Shown piece after piece: positions 8,935 to 17,372 of a stretch of 64,000 nucleotides of DNA (its first letter is position 1; every line of letters starts with the position of its first letter). Both the position numbers and the translations under genes were made by a program. Location: assembly GCA_964368875.1 (NCBI GenBank), contig CAYJDG010000001.1, positions 92,347 through 156,346 of the forward strand, given 5' to 3'. Source of the DNA: CAYJDG01 sp964368875 (GTDB lineage: Bacteria; Pseudomonadota; Alphaproteobacteria; Micavibrionales; Micavibrionaceae). Under the pieces are notes generated by a model. The model was not told the DNA's origin. It saw only the letters and a list, made by a program, of their open reading frames with translations, and made no database searches.

Positions 8935-9522
8935 TTATTTTCCGAGCACGACATCAGTGACGTAAATCACTTCACATGCGCCTGCACCTGTATCGCCGCG
9001 CGTCATCGAGGAGTCCCAGTGCCAGCCGTCGGCGGTGGTGATCCCGACAAGGTAGCCGGTGATGCGCACGGTTTTGCCTTCGGGGATGGCTTTCAGCTGG
9101 TCCTCGATGGCGTCGGTCGAGGGGATCATGTGCATATTGGCGCTTTGCGTTTCTACATCGTTGCGCGGGATCGGGAAATTATCGGTGTACCAGTGATAGA
9201 AGCGGTTGCCCTGCGAGATACTGAATTTTGAAAGAATTTCAGGCTTGGCCATCGATTGCCAGCCAAGCGCAAGATCGACCGGGGCGAGGGCGGATTCGCG
9301 GTCGAGGCGGTAGATGCTTTTGCTGAGGACACGAGCGGAGACGCTGAAATCGGCAAGCGGGGTCAGGGTGTAGCCTTTAAAGGCAAAGGGCGGGGCGCTG
9401 GTCGGGTTCTGCACCGGGGCTGCGGTCACATTGACCGGGCCAGTCTTGAAATCAGCAGAGGCCGGTAGGAAAAACCAAGCCAGCAGGGCAAGACACAGGA
9501 CGGTGATCAGGGTAGCTTTCAT
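8935..9522 (-). CDS. secreted protein of unknown function
   Basis: 195 residues. Signal peptide with a hydrophobic core (LITVLCLALLAWFFLPASA, cut near 23). The mature part has recognisable blocks, VDLALGWQSMA, RFYHWYT, the region GKTVRITGYLVG and DTGAGACEVIYV, that look like a conserved periplasmic domain, possibly OB-like, but I cannot name a family. Only one Cys is left in the mature protein. The gene is separate from its neighbours. Confidence 0.6.
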   Translation of the reverse strand: MKATLITVLCLALLAWFFLPASADFKTGPVNVTAAPVQNPTSAPPFAFKGYTLTPLADFSVSARVLSKSIYRLDRESALAPVDLALGWQSMAKPEILSKFSISQGNRFYHWYTDNFPIPRNDVETQSANMHMIPSTDAIEDQLKAIPEGKTVRITGYLVGITTADGWHWDSSMTRGDTGAGACEVIYVTDVVLGK

Positions 9523-9583
9523 AGATCAGGATTCTATTACAGCCGGACGCGCGCGCCCAGCCGTAATAGAAGATAAAGCCTGA

Positions 9584-10075
9584 TTATTGGCCGACAGCAG
9601 AGAGCAGGGTCACTGCATCGATGACTTTTTTACTGGCTTCGGCAATCAACAGGACATCTTTATCGACCTGTACATACTGGTAGCCTGCGGGAATTGGGCT
9701 TAAGTGGCGGCGCAGATCGATCGAGATCGGTACATAGATGACATCGGATGGAAGTGGATGGCCAATTTCATAGCGCTTCTTGGCAATGCCCGGTGGGAGG
9801 CAGCCATTGCGTTTTTTGGCCAGACCCGGAGGACAGTTGCGACGAAAATCGGTGGCCAGATGATTGCGGATATAAGCCCGGTCACCTGAGCCGATCACGA
9901 TGACGGTGTCAGAGCCATGTCTTGAATAGAAGTTAGAGTCATCGTCATCATTGTAGGACCGGTCATGACCATATCCTTTACCCTTATCCTTGCCGCCTTT
10001 GTCCGCAAGCGCCGGGAGGGGGGTGAGGGCGAGGGTCAGCAGAGCTGTGCCGAGCACCAGATGTTTAAATGCCAT
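9584..10075 (-). CDS. RcnB/CigR-like periplasmic protein
   Basis: 163 residues with a signal peptide (cut after PALA, about 24), a Lys/Gly/Asp-rich linker, then C81-PPGLAKKRNG-C92-LPPG, the hallmark of the RcnB/CigR group, followed by GYQYVQVDKDVLLIAEASKKVIDAV. Relatives act in nickel/cobalt homeostasis or as anti-virulence membrane proteins. Which role applies is not visible. The start codon has an AAGGAAT-type ribosome binding site. Confidence 0.7.
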   Translation of the reverse strand: MAFKHLVLGTALLTLALTPLPALADKGGKDKGKGYGHDRSYNDDDDSNFYSRHGSDTVIVIGSGDRAYIRNHLATDFRRNCPPGLAKKRNGCLPPGIAKKRYEIGHPLPSDVIYVPISIDLRRHLSPIPAGYQYVQVDKDVLLIAEASKKVIDAVTLLSAVGQ

Positions 10076-10251
10076 GATAAAATTCCTTTCGAGTTTTAAC
10101 TAATCTCAAGATTATAAGGCCGTTCGCCCTCTCCGTCATCACGGTATAAGTCATATTCCGGGTGATTATTTTTGCTTTGGGAGGGAATTATTTCAGTGTC
10201 TGAGCGTTGGCCAAGGTTGGATGTATCTGCGCGTCCCAACAGGAGAGCGAA

Positions 10252-10857
10252 ATGCACACCAAAGCCCCCATAATCCCGTCACCTACCCCCGCGGCAGATG
10301 TAGCCCCCCTTGTGTCGCCTGATAAGGTAGGCGATGTCGAAACACAAAATCTTTGTCTGACCTTCAGGCCCGAGCAACCTATCAAGGTGATTCTGACGAT
10401 GATGCAGAAAACCCGGACCGGGGCAGCGTGCGTCATAGATGCAAAATCTAAACTGGTCGGCATTCTGACCGAACGGGAAATCCTGCGCCATGTCTTTGCC
10501 TTGCTCGATGATCAGAATATCAATTTTAGCGATTCATCTCGCCTTGTCGCGGAATTGAAAGTGAGCGACGTGATGACGCCGCAGCCAGAAGTTCTGGTCG
10601 ACACGATGGCGGCTGAAGAAGCGCTGACCTTAATGACCAAGCTTGGGTATCGTTATATGCCGATTGTCAGCAATGATGATCCGACGCGGATGTTGGGAAT
10701 TGCGGATGAACGCGAACTGGCGTTGCATGTCGGCAACCGCCTTGCCGATGCGAGGACGGAAATGGCCGCGAAGGATGTTCTGCTTGTCCATATGCTGAGC
10801 GAACCGTATGGCCTTGGGTATAAGCCAGAGCCGGACGCAGTCGTAAAACCCTCTTGA
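10252..10857 (+). CDS. CBS-domain pair protein
   Basis: 201 residues from ATG 10252, behind AGGAGA (10241); a longer reading from 10207 lacks such a site. Two CBS motifs: about 35-90 (KTRTGAACVIDAKSKLVGILTEREILRHV) and about 105-165 (VSDVMTPQPEVLV ... YRYMPIVSNDDPTRMLGIADEREL). Such pairs bind adenine nucleotides and sense energy state. No catalytic domain is attached. An extended Pro/Ala-rich N-terminus precedes the first CBS unit. Confidence 0.8.
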   Translation: MHTKAPIIPSPTPAADVAPLVSPDKVGDVETQNLCLTFRPEQPIKVILTMMQKTRTGAACVIDAKSKLVGILTEREILRHVFALLDDQNINFSDSSRLVAELKVSDVMTPQPEVLVDTMAAEEALTLMTKLGYRYMPIVSNDDPTRMLGIADERELALHVGNRLADARTEMAAKDVLLVHMLSEPYGLGYKPEPDAVVKPS

Positions 10858-10910
10858 TTTCAGAGATATCTGGTTCATTTTAGGTTCTGTAATCAGGACA
10901 AGGAATACGC

Positions 10911-11405
10911 ATGGAAAAAATCATTCTCGCCGGGGGCTGTTTCTGGGGCATGCAGGATTTATTTCGCACGCAGCCGGGTGTGGTCGCCTCGCGCGTCGGG
11001 TACACGGGCGGGCATCTCGCCAATCCACGGTATGACGATACACATGACAGCAAGAGCGGTCATGCTGAGGCGATTGCGATTACCTATGATCCCGCAGTAA
11101 CGAGTTACCGCAAGCTGCTGGAGTATTTCTTTCAGGTGCATGATCCGACCACCAAAGACCGGCAGGGCAATGACCGTGGGACACAGTACCGGTCAGCGAT
11201 TTTTTATGCGACGCTTGAGCAGAAGCAGATTGCGGAAGATGTGATCGCGGCGGTAAACGCGAGCGGCAAGTGGCCGGGCCCTGTTGCAACAACGTTAGAG
11301 CCTGAAGCCACATGGTATGACGCAGAACCGGAGCATCAGGATTATCTGTTGCGCAATCCGGGTGGCTATACATGTCATTGGGTCAGGCCGAATTGGGTCA
11401 TTTAG
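10911..11405 (+). CDS. msrA: peptide methionine (S)-S-oxide reductase
   Basis: 164 residues. GGCFWGM with the nucleophilic C10, the GYTGG motif, DPTTKDRQGNDRGTQYRSAIFY, and a resolving Cys near the end (C155 in GGYTCHW). It repairs methionine-S-sulfoxide in proteins using thioredoxin. Its last 8 bases overlap the end of the convergent phosphodiesterase-like gene. Confidence 0.95.
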   Translation: MEKIILAGGCFWGMQDLFRTQPGVVASRVGYTGGHLANPRYDDTHDSKSGHAEAIAITYDPAVTSYRKLLEYFFQVHDPTTKDRQGNDRGTQYRSAIFYATLEQKQIAEDVIAAVNASGKWPGPVATTLEPEATWYDAEPEHQDYLLRNPGGYTCHWVRPNWVI

Positions 11406-12333
11406 GCGCGGCTTTTTGTAAGACTCGTTCAATGATAACCAGGCGGTTAGGGGAGAAAATTTCCCCGGCCTGACTTTTGGGCGCGGAAAGTTTTTCATGA
11501 AATGAGACCGTCCCTTTCCAGTTGATGTCGCCGTCTGGTCCTAGGTGAACCTCGGGCATCTCAATCGCGAGAGCGCGTTCCTGTTGTTCCGATCTCTCAG
11601 GCGTCAGACCCACTGAGGGCAGGAGGTCGGCATCTTGCAGCAGACAACTCATTTCGGCGAGCGCCGGATATTCCTTTAATATAGTTACGAACTGCATCTG
11701 CGTAGGGCCTTCCGCAAAAGGTGGGGGCGCTTTACCACGCTGGCAGGCTGCCGTTGCGCTGAAGAGTTTGGCTGGCGCAAGTTCGCCACCATGAATGTCG
11801 GTTGAGCCGAGCAACGCTGCAAACACCCTAAAGGCGGGCGGGGTGTCCATGCCATAGGCAGCCGCGATGATGGGTTTTGCCAGCTCAATCGAATGCGTTT
11901 CGGTGAGAAGAGGAATGCGATTTTCACCGCGTCCGTTGCCGCGCCCATTATGGCCGATATCGTGGCTGAGGGCCGCGGTCAGCAGGATCAGTTTTTCATG
12001 TGAGGTCAGAGTTGGCTGGAATTTATTTTCTTCATGCAGCGCGATGAGCAGGGCGCACGACACCGTGACCTCAAGCATATGATCCTTGTTGTGATACGGA
12101 TTGGCATGGCCACCGATGTGGGAATCGGTATCGATGAGGCGGGCAATTTCAGTTCCTGCGCGCGCCATCGGATGGGTTTGCGGGAGGTTCAGGATTTCGA
12201 GCAGCTCATTATATATAGAGTGAACGGAGGGATTGGTGTCTTTGACGCGCTCGAATAAAGCTTCGATCTCCTCCCCCGGCGGCAGGGGGGCAGGTGCATG
12301 GACACTGGCAAACAGGGACCGCAGGGCTGTCAT
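11398..12333 (-). CDS. class I 3',5'-cyclic-nucleotide phosphodiesterase-like HD protein
   Basis: 311 residues. Metal-binding HD set: H81-NKD-H85 (YHNKDH), then H124-D125-IG-H128-NG in the form HDxxHxGxxN, the signature of class I PDE catalytic domains, and a later Asp in LLQDADLL. Class I PDEs cleave cAMP/cGMP and are common in animals but scattered in bacteria. An HD phosphohydrolase with another substrate is possible. It is followed by a short leader-like intergenic region upstream with repeated AGTAATTATT elements. Confidence 0.65.
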   Translation of the reverse strand: MTALRSLFASVHAPAPLPPGEEIEALFERVKDTNPSVHSIYNELLEILNLPQTHPMARAGTEIARLIDTDSHIGGHANPYHNKDHMLEVTVSCALLIALHEENKFQPTLTSHEKLILLTAALSHDIGHNGRGNGRGENRIPLLTETHSIELAKPIIAAAYGMDTPPAFRVFAALLGSTDIHGGELAPAKLFSATAACQRGKAPPPFAEGPTQMQFVTILKEYPALAEMSCLLQDADLLPSVGLTPERSEQQERALAIEMPEVHLGPDGDINWKGTVSFHEKLSAPKSQAGEIFSPNRLVIIERVLQKAAPK

Positions 12334-12710
12334 CCGCTTATGATAGCCTCAGATGATTAAATTTATCAAAATTACGGGAAAGTAATTATTTCCAAAAATC
12401 TGCCAAGTTGGCGGGTTCCCAGTAATTATTCCCTGTCAAAACAGGGTTTATAGGGAAAAAAGTCTCATCTGATAACTGTCGAGCGCCAGTTGATTGCCAG
12501 ATCCCAGACAACGCCGGGAACATCCAAAGGCAACGTGCTGGGTGGATCGATTATGAGCCGGATCTTACATCAGCGGAAGTCGCCAAGCTTCTTCCCGACG
12601 CTCTCAAGACACCGGAAGCTGCCACTTATATGCATTATACCAATTGCCCGGTTCTGGCGGGTCTGATTAAACAAGCTATTGCATAAAAAAAGTAATGATT
12701 CTTATAATTT
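12334..12710. other. intergenic region with repeats and an open-frame fragment
   Basis: No complete gene. AGTAATTATT-(T)-CC occurs at 12381 and 12421 (40-base spacing), upstream of the phosphodiesterase-like gene, and could be a paired regulator site. The + strand frame 12426-12686 is open but has no start codon of its own (see separate entry). The terminator of the TIR gene closes the region. Confidence 0.5.
12426..12686 (+). pseudogene. possible 5'-truncated gene remnant
   Basis: A stop-free frame of 86 codons ends at TAA 12684. Only its end contains an ATG (in the last ~20 codons) and no GTG/TTG start precedes. The translation looks protein-like (for example AGWIDYEPDLTSAEVAKLL, then HYTNCPVLAGLIKQAIA), with base composition like the core genes and unlike the TIR gene beside it. 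It may be the tail of a gene cut when the TIR gene arrived. No family recognised. Confidence 0.3.
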
Positions 12711-12719
12711 TTAAGAATC
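12684..12719 (-). terminator. intrinsic terminator of the TIR gene
   Basis: GATTCTTA (12697-12704) and TAAGAATC (12712-12719) form a perfect 8-bp stem. On the minus strand it is followed by ATTAC and seven T. The stem overlaps the TIR gene stop codon. Confidence 0.75.
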
Positions 12720-13499
12720 AAATTCTCTGCGTATAGTTGCAATAACATCTCCATAAATTTCTTTAATATTATTTTTTGAATAACGTAGTTGGTGCACACC
12801 ATCTAAATTTGAGAATACATCGCACCCTTCTTCAACTGCTACGATAACTTTGCTGAATCCTAACTTTCCTTGAAATAGGCCTACCTCATGTATTACATTT
12901 TGCCGGGCTCTAAAGTTTCCATCCGCAGTTTGATCTTCTGCCGTCATAACTAAAATTGCAAAATTACTTTTTTTAGACATCTCTTCAAGGATGTCTCGTA
13001 TGCTATGTCCAGCTCTATTGCCTGTCTCATAAGTTTCGACACGATATTTGTGACGATCATGTAAATGATCTTTTATATCTCGATACTGTAAAGAATTCCC
13101 GTGTCCAATAAAAATAGTAATATCTTCTTTTGGTGCAGTTACAGGAATTTTGGCAGATTCTGCTTTATCATCAAATATGCCGAATACTTTTTCAATTTGA
13201 TGGCGCTCGGGCAATTCAATAGTTATCTCTGTGTCTCCATTAGAGTATCTAACGTGTTCAAAGTGATGTTTGCTTCCCATTAAAGAAAGCCTGGAAGAGC
13301 CATCCTGTTGTCTGTAATCAGCAAAAAATTCTTCAATCGTATCGAGTGTCCATATGCAATCATTATGCGAGACTCTTAAAGTTTTTGATTTATATCTTTC
13401 TAATTTATTTCCAGTTGTTATGGCATCAAATTCTTTAAGCGCCATTTGAATAGCGTCTACAGGGAATTTTGTAGAACTATATTTTTTATTTTTGTCCAT
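12711..13499 (-). CDS. TIR-like (CAP12/PF10137-type) nucleotide-binding domain protein, probable defence effector
   Basis: 262 residues. The N-terminal ~115 residues are not recognised. Residues about 126-258 form a TIR-like domain of the CAP12 type: ITIFIGHGNS (127-136), GHSIRDILEEM, FAILVMTAEDQ, and ARQNVIHEVGLFQGKLG with the conserved catalytic Glu (E205) expected in NAD+-cleaving TIRs. Relatives act as NADase effectors in CBASS, Pycsar and short-Ago systems, or alone. No cyclase or Argonaute is adjacent. The gene is markedly AT-rich against its neighbours, which suggests recent acquisition. Its ATG directly abuts the stop of fsa with no spacer and no clear ribosome binding site, so it is likely translated by coupling. 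Confidence 0.75.
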   Translation of the reverse strand: MDKNKKYSSTKFPVDAIQMALKEFDAITTGNKLERYKSKTLRVSHNDCIWTLDTIEEFFADYRQQDGSSRLSLMGSKHHFEHVRYSNGDTEITIELPERHQIEKVFGIFDDKAESAKIPVTAPKEDITIFIGHGNSLQYRDIKDHLHDRHKYRVETYETGNRAGHSIRDILEEMSKKSNFAILVMTAEDQTADGNFRARQNVIHEVGLFQGKLGFSKVIVAVEEGCDVFSNLDGVHQLRYSKNNIKEIYGDVIATIRREFDS

Positions 13500-14156
13500 T
13501 TATAAAATCGACTGACCCGTCTTCTTCCAGTCTTCAACGAACGCCGCGAGACCTTTATCGGTCAGCGGGTGGTTGTAGAGCTGTTTGATGACGCTGGCAG
13601 GGCAGGTCATGACATGCGCGCCGATCTTGGCGGCCTGTACGATGTGCATCGGGTTACGCACGGAGGCCACGAGGACTTCGGTTTGGAAGTCGGGGTAATT
13701 CGCATAAATGCCGACGATGTCAGCGATCAAATCCATGCCGTCCTGCCCGATGTCATCGAGACGACCGACGAAGGGGGAGATGAAGGACGCGCCAGCTTTG
13801 GCAGCGAGGATGGCTTGGGCTGCCGAGAAGCAGAGCGTGACGTTGACCATCGTGCCTTTATCGGCCAGATGTTTACAGACTTTCAGACCAGCCGGGGTGA
13901 GCGGAACTTTGACTGCGACGTTGGGCGCGACCTTGGCAAGTTTCTCGCCTTCCTTCAGCATCGTTTCATAATCGGTTGAGGCAACCTCGGCGCTGACCGG
14001 GCCGGAGACGACGGAACAGATTTCTTCGATCAGCGGGATGAACGGGCGGCCTGATTTCATGATCAGAGACGGGTTGGTGGTCACCCCGTCGAGCAGGCCC
14101 GTCGCGGCGAGGTCACGGATTTCGGTTATATCGCCAGTATCAACAAAAAATTTCAT
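13500..14156 (-). CDS. fsa: transaldolase / fructose-6-phosphate aldolase family protein
   Basis: 218 residues from ATG 14156 (the frame is open further upstream but that part lies in the promoter region shared with priA). D6 in FVDTGDI, TTNPSL and the Schiff-base K83 in VAVKVPLT match the short TalB/FSA subfamily of about 215 residues. It probably serves as transaldolase in the pentose phosphate pathway; FSA activity is not excluded. Divergent from priA with 79 bases between starts. The TIR gene follows directly. Confidence 0.88.
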   Translation of the reverse strand: MKFFVDTGDITEIRDLAATGLLDGVTTNPSLIMKSGRPFIPLIEEICSVVSGPVSAEVASTDYETMLKEGEKLAKVAPNVAVKVPLTPAGLKVCKHLADKGTMVNVTLCFSAAQAILAAKAGASFISPFVGRLDDIGQDGMDLIADIVGIYANYPDFQTEVLVASVRNPMHIVQAAKIGAHVMTCPASVIKQLYNHPLTDKGLAAFVEDWKKTGQSIL

Positions 14157-14235
14157 AGCTTTCAGACCTGTTATTGCCAAAGGGGGATGATTTCGCGCAT
14201 CATGCCACGAACTCTTCAGAAAGCAACCCGGTAAT

Positions 14236-16428
14236 ATGGCGCAAGACCTTTTTGCACAGCAGGATGCAGCGGCGGAGCCTGCCGGACGCGCGTCCGTGCT
14301 GGTGACGGCCCCGGTTGCCAAGGCCTATGACTATAGTTTTAGCGAACCGCCGGAGCCGGGAAGTTATGTGCTGGTCCCGCTCGGGCCGCGCGAAATGGTC
14401 GGGTGCGTGTGGGACGCCGGCGCGGGCGAACCCGTTCCGGCTAAGAAACTAAAACACGCGCTGCATGTCTTCGACGTGCCGCCGATGCCCGACGTGCACC
14501 GCGAATTTTTGCGCTTCGTCGCGCAGTATAATATGGCCGATCTTGGCAGCGTCCTCAAAATGGCGATCCCGGTGCCGCAGGCGCTCGATCCGCAGAAGCC
14601 GCTCTCTGCCTATATCGCTGGCACACCCGGTGAGCTGCCGCCGAAACACAAGGCGGTGATCGAGTTATTCAATGACGGTTTGCCGCGCCGCCTCTCGGAG
14701 ATCACCGAGCGGGCCGGGGTGACGGCGAGCGTCATCAAAACGATGGTCAAGAACGGATCCCTGCGCGCGATTGATTTATTCGCCCAGGCCCCGTGCATGA
14801 AACCCAATCTTGAAAACACGCATGTGCCGACCGATGCGCAGCGCGAGGCGCAGGCAAAACTGATCAAGCGCATCAAGCAGGGCGAATACGAAGCGTTCCT
14901 GCTCGATGGTGTCACTGGATCAGGTAAAACAGAAGTCTATTTCGAGGCGGTGGCCGAGGCCCTTAAGAAAGGGCGGCAGGCGCTGATATTGCTGCCGGAA
15001 ATTGCGCTTTCGAATTCTTTTATCGGCCGGTTTAAGGAACGCTTCGGCTGTGCGCCAGCGTTGTGGCATTCATCGCTGACGCCTGCGCAGAGAAAACTGA
15101 CATGGCGCGGGATTGTGACCGGACAGACGCAGGTGATCGTCGGCGCACGCTCGGCGCTGTTCCTGCCCTATGCCGATCTTGGCATCATCATCGTCGATGA
15201 AGAGCACGACCCGGCCTTCAAGCAGGAGGAGGGTGTGCTGTATAATGCGCGGGACATGGCCGTGCTGCGCGCGCACCTTGGAAAAATTCCAGCCGTGCTC
15301 GTCTCGGCAACACCGTCACTGGAGACGGCGCAGAATGCCTGGAGCGGACGCTATACGCTGTTGCACCTGCCGGACCGATACGGCTCAGCGGGGCAGGCAG
15401 ATATTCACATCGTCGATCTGCGCGCAGATAAACCCGAGAGGAAGCACTTTATTTCGCCTGTGGTGAAAGACGTGCTTGCGGCCAATCTCGCAAAGAACGA
15501 ACAAAGCCTGTTATTTCTCAACCGCCGGGGGTATGCGCCGCTCACGCTCTGCCGGACCTGCGGGCACCGCCTGGAATGTCCGCGCTGCACGGCGTGGCTG
15601 GTCGAGCACAAAAAGACCGGACAGGTGCAATGCCACCATTGTGGTTATAACCAGCCGACCCCGCATCAATGCCCGTCGTGCAAGGATGTAAATTCGCTGG
15701 CTGTATGTGGCCCCGGAGTGGAACGCATCGCCGAAGAAGTGAAAGAGTACTTTCCGCAGGCCCGAACCATGATTTTGGCGAGCGATATCATGGATACGCA
15801 TGACAAACTGCGTGACGCGCTGGCGAGCATTCAAAACCACGAGGTCGATATTATTATCGGCACGCAAATCATCGCCAAAGGGCACCACTTTCCGCTGCTG
15901 ACAGTTGTAGGCGTTATCGATGCTGACTTGGGTTTAAGCGGTGGCGATTTGCGGGCATCAGAGCGGACGTTTCAGTTGCTTCATCAGGTCGCGGGCCGCG
16001 CCGGGCGCGAGGCGATCAAGGGGAATGTCTATCTGCAAACCTGGAATCCCGATCAGAAGGTCATCCAGATGCTGGCCGACGATGACCGCGATGCCTTCTT
16101 GCGCGCAGAAGCGCATGAGCGTGAACGGGCGAAGATGCCGCCGTTCAGCCGCCTTGCCGGGATCATCCTTTCCGGTAAGAACGATATGCAGGTCAAAACC
16201 GTCGCGCAGGCAATCGGCAAAGCTGCGCCCCGTGTCGAGGGCGTGCGCATTCTCGGCCCAGCCCCGGCGCAGATGTTTCGTATAAGGGGCAATTACCGTT
16301 ACCGCCTGCTGGTGCAAGCTGACAAGACGCTCAACCTGCAAAAATTGATCACCGAGTGGCTGGAGACGGTCAAGGTACCGTCTGCCGTTAAGCTGGCAGT
16401 CGATATCGATCCGCAGAGCTTCCTTTAA
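14236..16428 (+). CDS. priA: primosomal protein N' (replication restart helicase)
   Basis: 730 residues. N-terminal 3'-DNA-binding domain, winged-helix segment (about 135-180), helicase core with Walker A GVTGSGKT (about 224-231), DEEH box (VDEEHDPAFKQ), and the paired zinc-binding cysteines CRTCGHRLECPRC ... CHHCGY ... CPSC. It reloads the replisome at stalled forks. The position beside fsa and ahead of the atp operon is common in Rhodospirillales-type genomes. Confidence 0.96.
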   Translation: MAQDLFAQQDAAAEPAGRASVLVTAPVAKAYDYSFSEPPEPGSYVLVPLGPREMVGCVWDAGAGEPVPAKKLKHALHVFDVPPMPDVHREFLRFVAQYNMADLGSVLKMAIPVPQALDPQKPLSAYIAGTPGELPPKHKAVIELFNDGLPRRLSEITERAGVTASVIKTMVKNGSLRAIDLFAQAPCMKPNLENTHVPTDAQREAQAKLIKRIKQGEYEAFLLDGVTGSGKTEVYFEAVAEALKKGRQALILLPEIALSNSFIGRFKERFGCAPALWHSSLTPAQRKLTWRGIVTGQTQVIVGARSALFLPYADLGIIIVDEEHDPAFKQEEGVLYNARDMAVLRAHLGKIPAVLVSATPSLETAQNAWSGRYTLLHLPDRYGSAGQADIHIVDLRADKPERKHFISPVVKDVLAANLAKNEQSLLFLNRRGYAPLTLCRTCGHRLECPRCTAWLVEHKKTGQVQCHHCGYNQPTPHQCPSCKDVNSLAVCGPGVERIAEEVKEYFPQARTMILASDIMDTHDKLRDALASIQNHEVDIIIGTQIIAKGHHFPLLTVVGVIDADLGLSGGDLRASERTFQLLHQVAGRAGREAIKGNVYLQTWNPDQKVIQMLADDDRDAFLRAEAHERERAKMPPFSRLAGIILSGKNDMQVKTVAQAIGKAAPRVEGVRILGPAPAQMFRIRGNYRYRLLVQADKTLNLQKLITEWLETVKVPSAVKLAVDIDPQSFL

Positions 16429-16457
16429 TCACCACGATATGGAATAGTTAACCCACC

Positions 16458-17270
16458 ATGATTTCACTCGCCACGCTGACCGAGCCCGCCGCCCCCAAGA
16501 AAGTCCTGCCGTTCGAGATCACCTCGCTTGATCTGCTCAAGTCGCTGGCCGTGGTGCTGATGGTCATCGATCACCTGGGTGAATACCTTTACCCCGAGAT
16601 GCTGTGGCTCCGGGCGATTGGACGGATCGGGTTCCCGGTCTGGTTCTTCATGGCAGGCTACGCTGCGCCGCGCATGATCGAGCCGCGCCTGATTATCGGC
16701 GGCATTATTCTGCTGGTGGCCAATTACCTGGCCGGGCAACCTTTATTACCACTCAACGCCCTGTTCTCGATCCTGTTCGTCCGCCTGCTGATCCACCCGA
16801 TTATGAAACCGGTCGAGGCCGGGCAGATTTCGATATGGTTCGTCGCCGCCGTCCTGACCGTACTGATTATTTTCACGACGCCTTACACCCAGTACGGAAC
16901 GATGGCCCTGATTACCGCGATCTTCGGGTATCTGGTCCGTAACCGCGATAAGGTGATCGATCAGAAGATCATCGTCCATTACATGATTTTCTCGCTGACC
17001 GTGTTCGTGCTGATGCAGGTGATCTGGTTCCATTTCGACTGGTATCAGACGGCGATCGTGATTATCGGCACGCTGATGGTGCGGATGCAATTGCTCAACC
17101 TGCGTATGGAAACTTATCCGGCCCTCACCGCAAAGCTGCCGGCGATTGCGCGTGGAGCCTTAAAATTGATGGGTCGCCGGACGCTGGAGATATATGTCAT
17201 CCACCTTCTGATACTTAAAGTTATCGTCGTGCTGCTGCATATCGAGCCCTGGAAACTGGCTTTGCATTGA
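16458..17270 (+). CDS. TraX family membrane protein (copy 1)
   Basis: 270 residues, about eight hydrophobic helices. It starts with the TraX signature LDLLKSLAVVLMVIDHLG, followed by RAIGRIGFPVWFFMAGYA, and ends with RTLEIYVIHLLILK. TraX relatives are acyltransferase-3-like integral membrane proteins; plasmid TraX acetylates F-pilin, while chromosomal copies are uncharacterised. A second copy follows at 17373. Confidence 0.82.
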   Translation: MISLATLTEPAAPKKVLPFEITSLDLLKSLAVVLMVIDHLGEYLYPEMLWLRAIGRIGFPVWFFMAGYAAPRMIEPRLIIGGIILLVANYLAGQPLLPLNALFSILFVRLLIHPIMKPVEAGQISIWFVAAVLTVLIIFTTPYTQYGTMALITAIFGYLVRNRDKVIDQKIIVHYMIFSLTVFVLMQVIWFHFDWYQTAIVIIGTLMVRMQLLNLRMETYPALTAKLPAIARGALKLMGRRTLEIYVIHLLILKVIVVLLHIEPWKLALH

Positions 17271-17372
17271 GCGGCCATAACCCTGACGAGCCATAAGTTG
17301 GTCTGTTCAATCCGGGCTTTTTTTGCTATGAAGGACGGGTATTAATTTTCCTCCAGCCATTTTCTTTCCCTG

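Noticed and set aside
12711..14156. A full CBASS or Pycsar operon around the TIR gene
   Set aside because: No cyclase or second effector gene is beside it; flanking genes are housekeeping.
17271..17372. Terminator between the TraX copies
   Set aside because: There is a GGGCTTTTTTT tract but no matching left arm.
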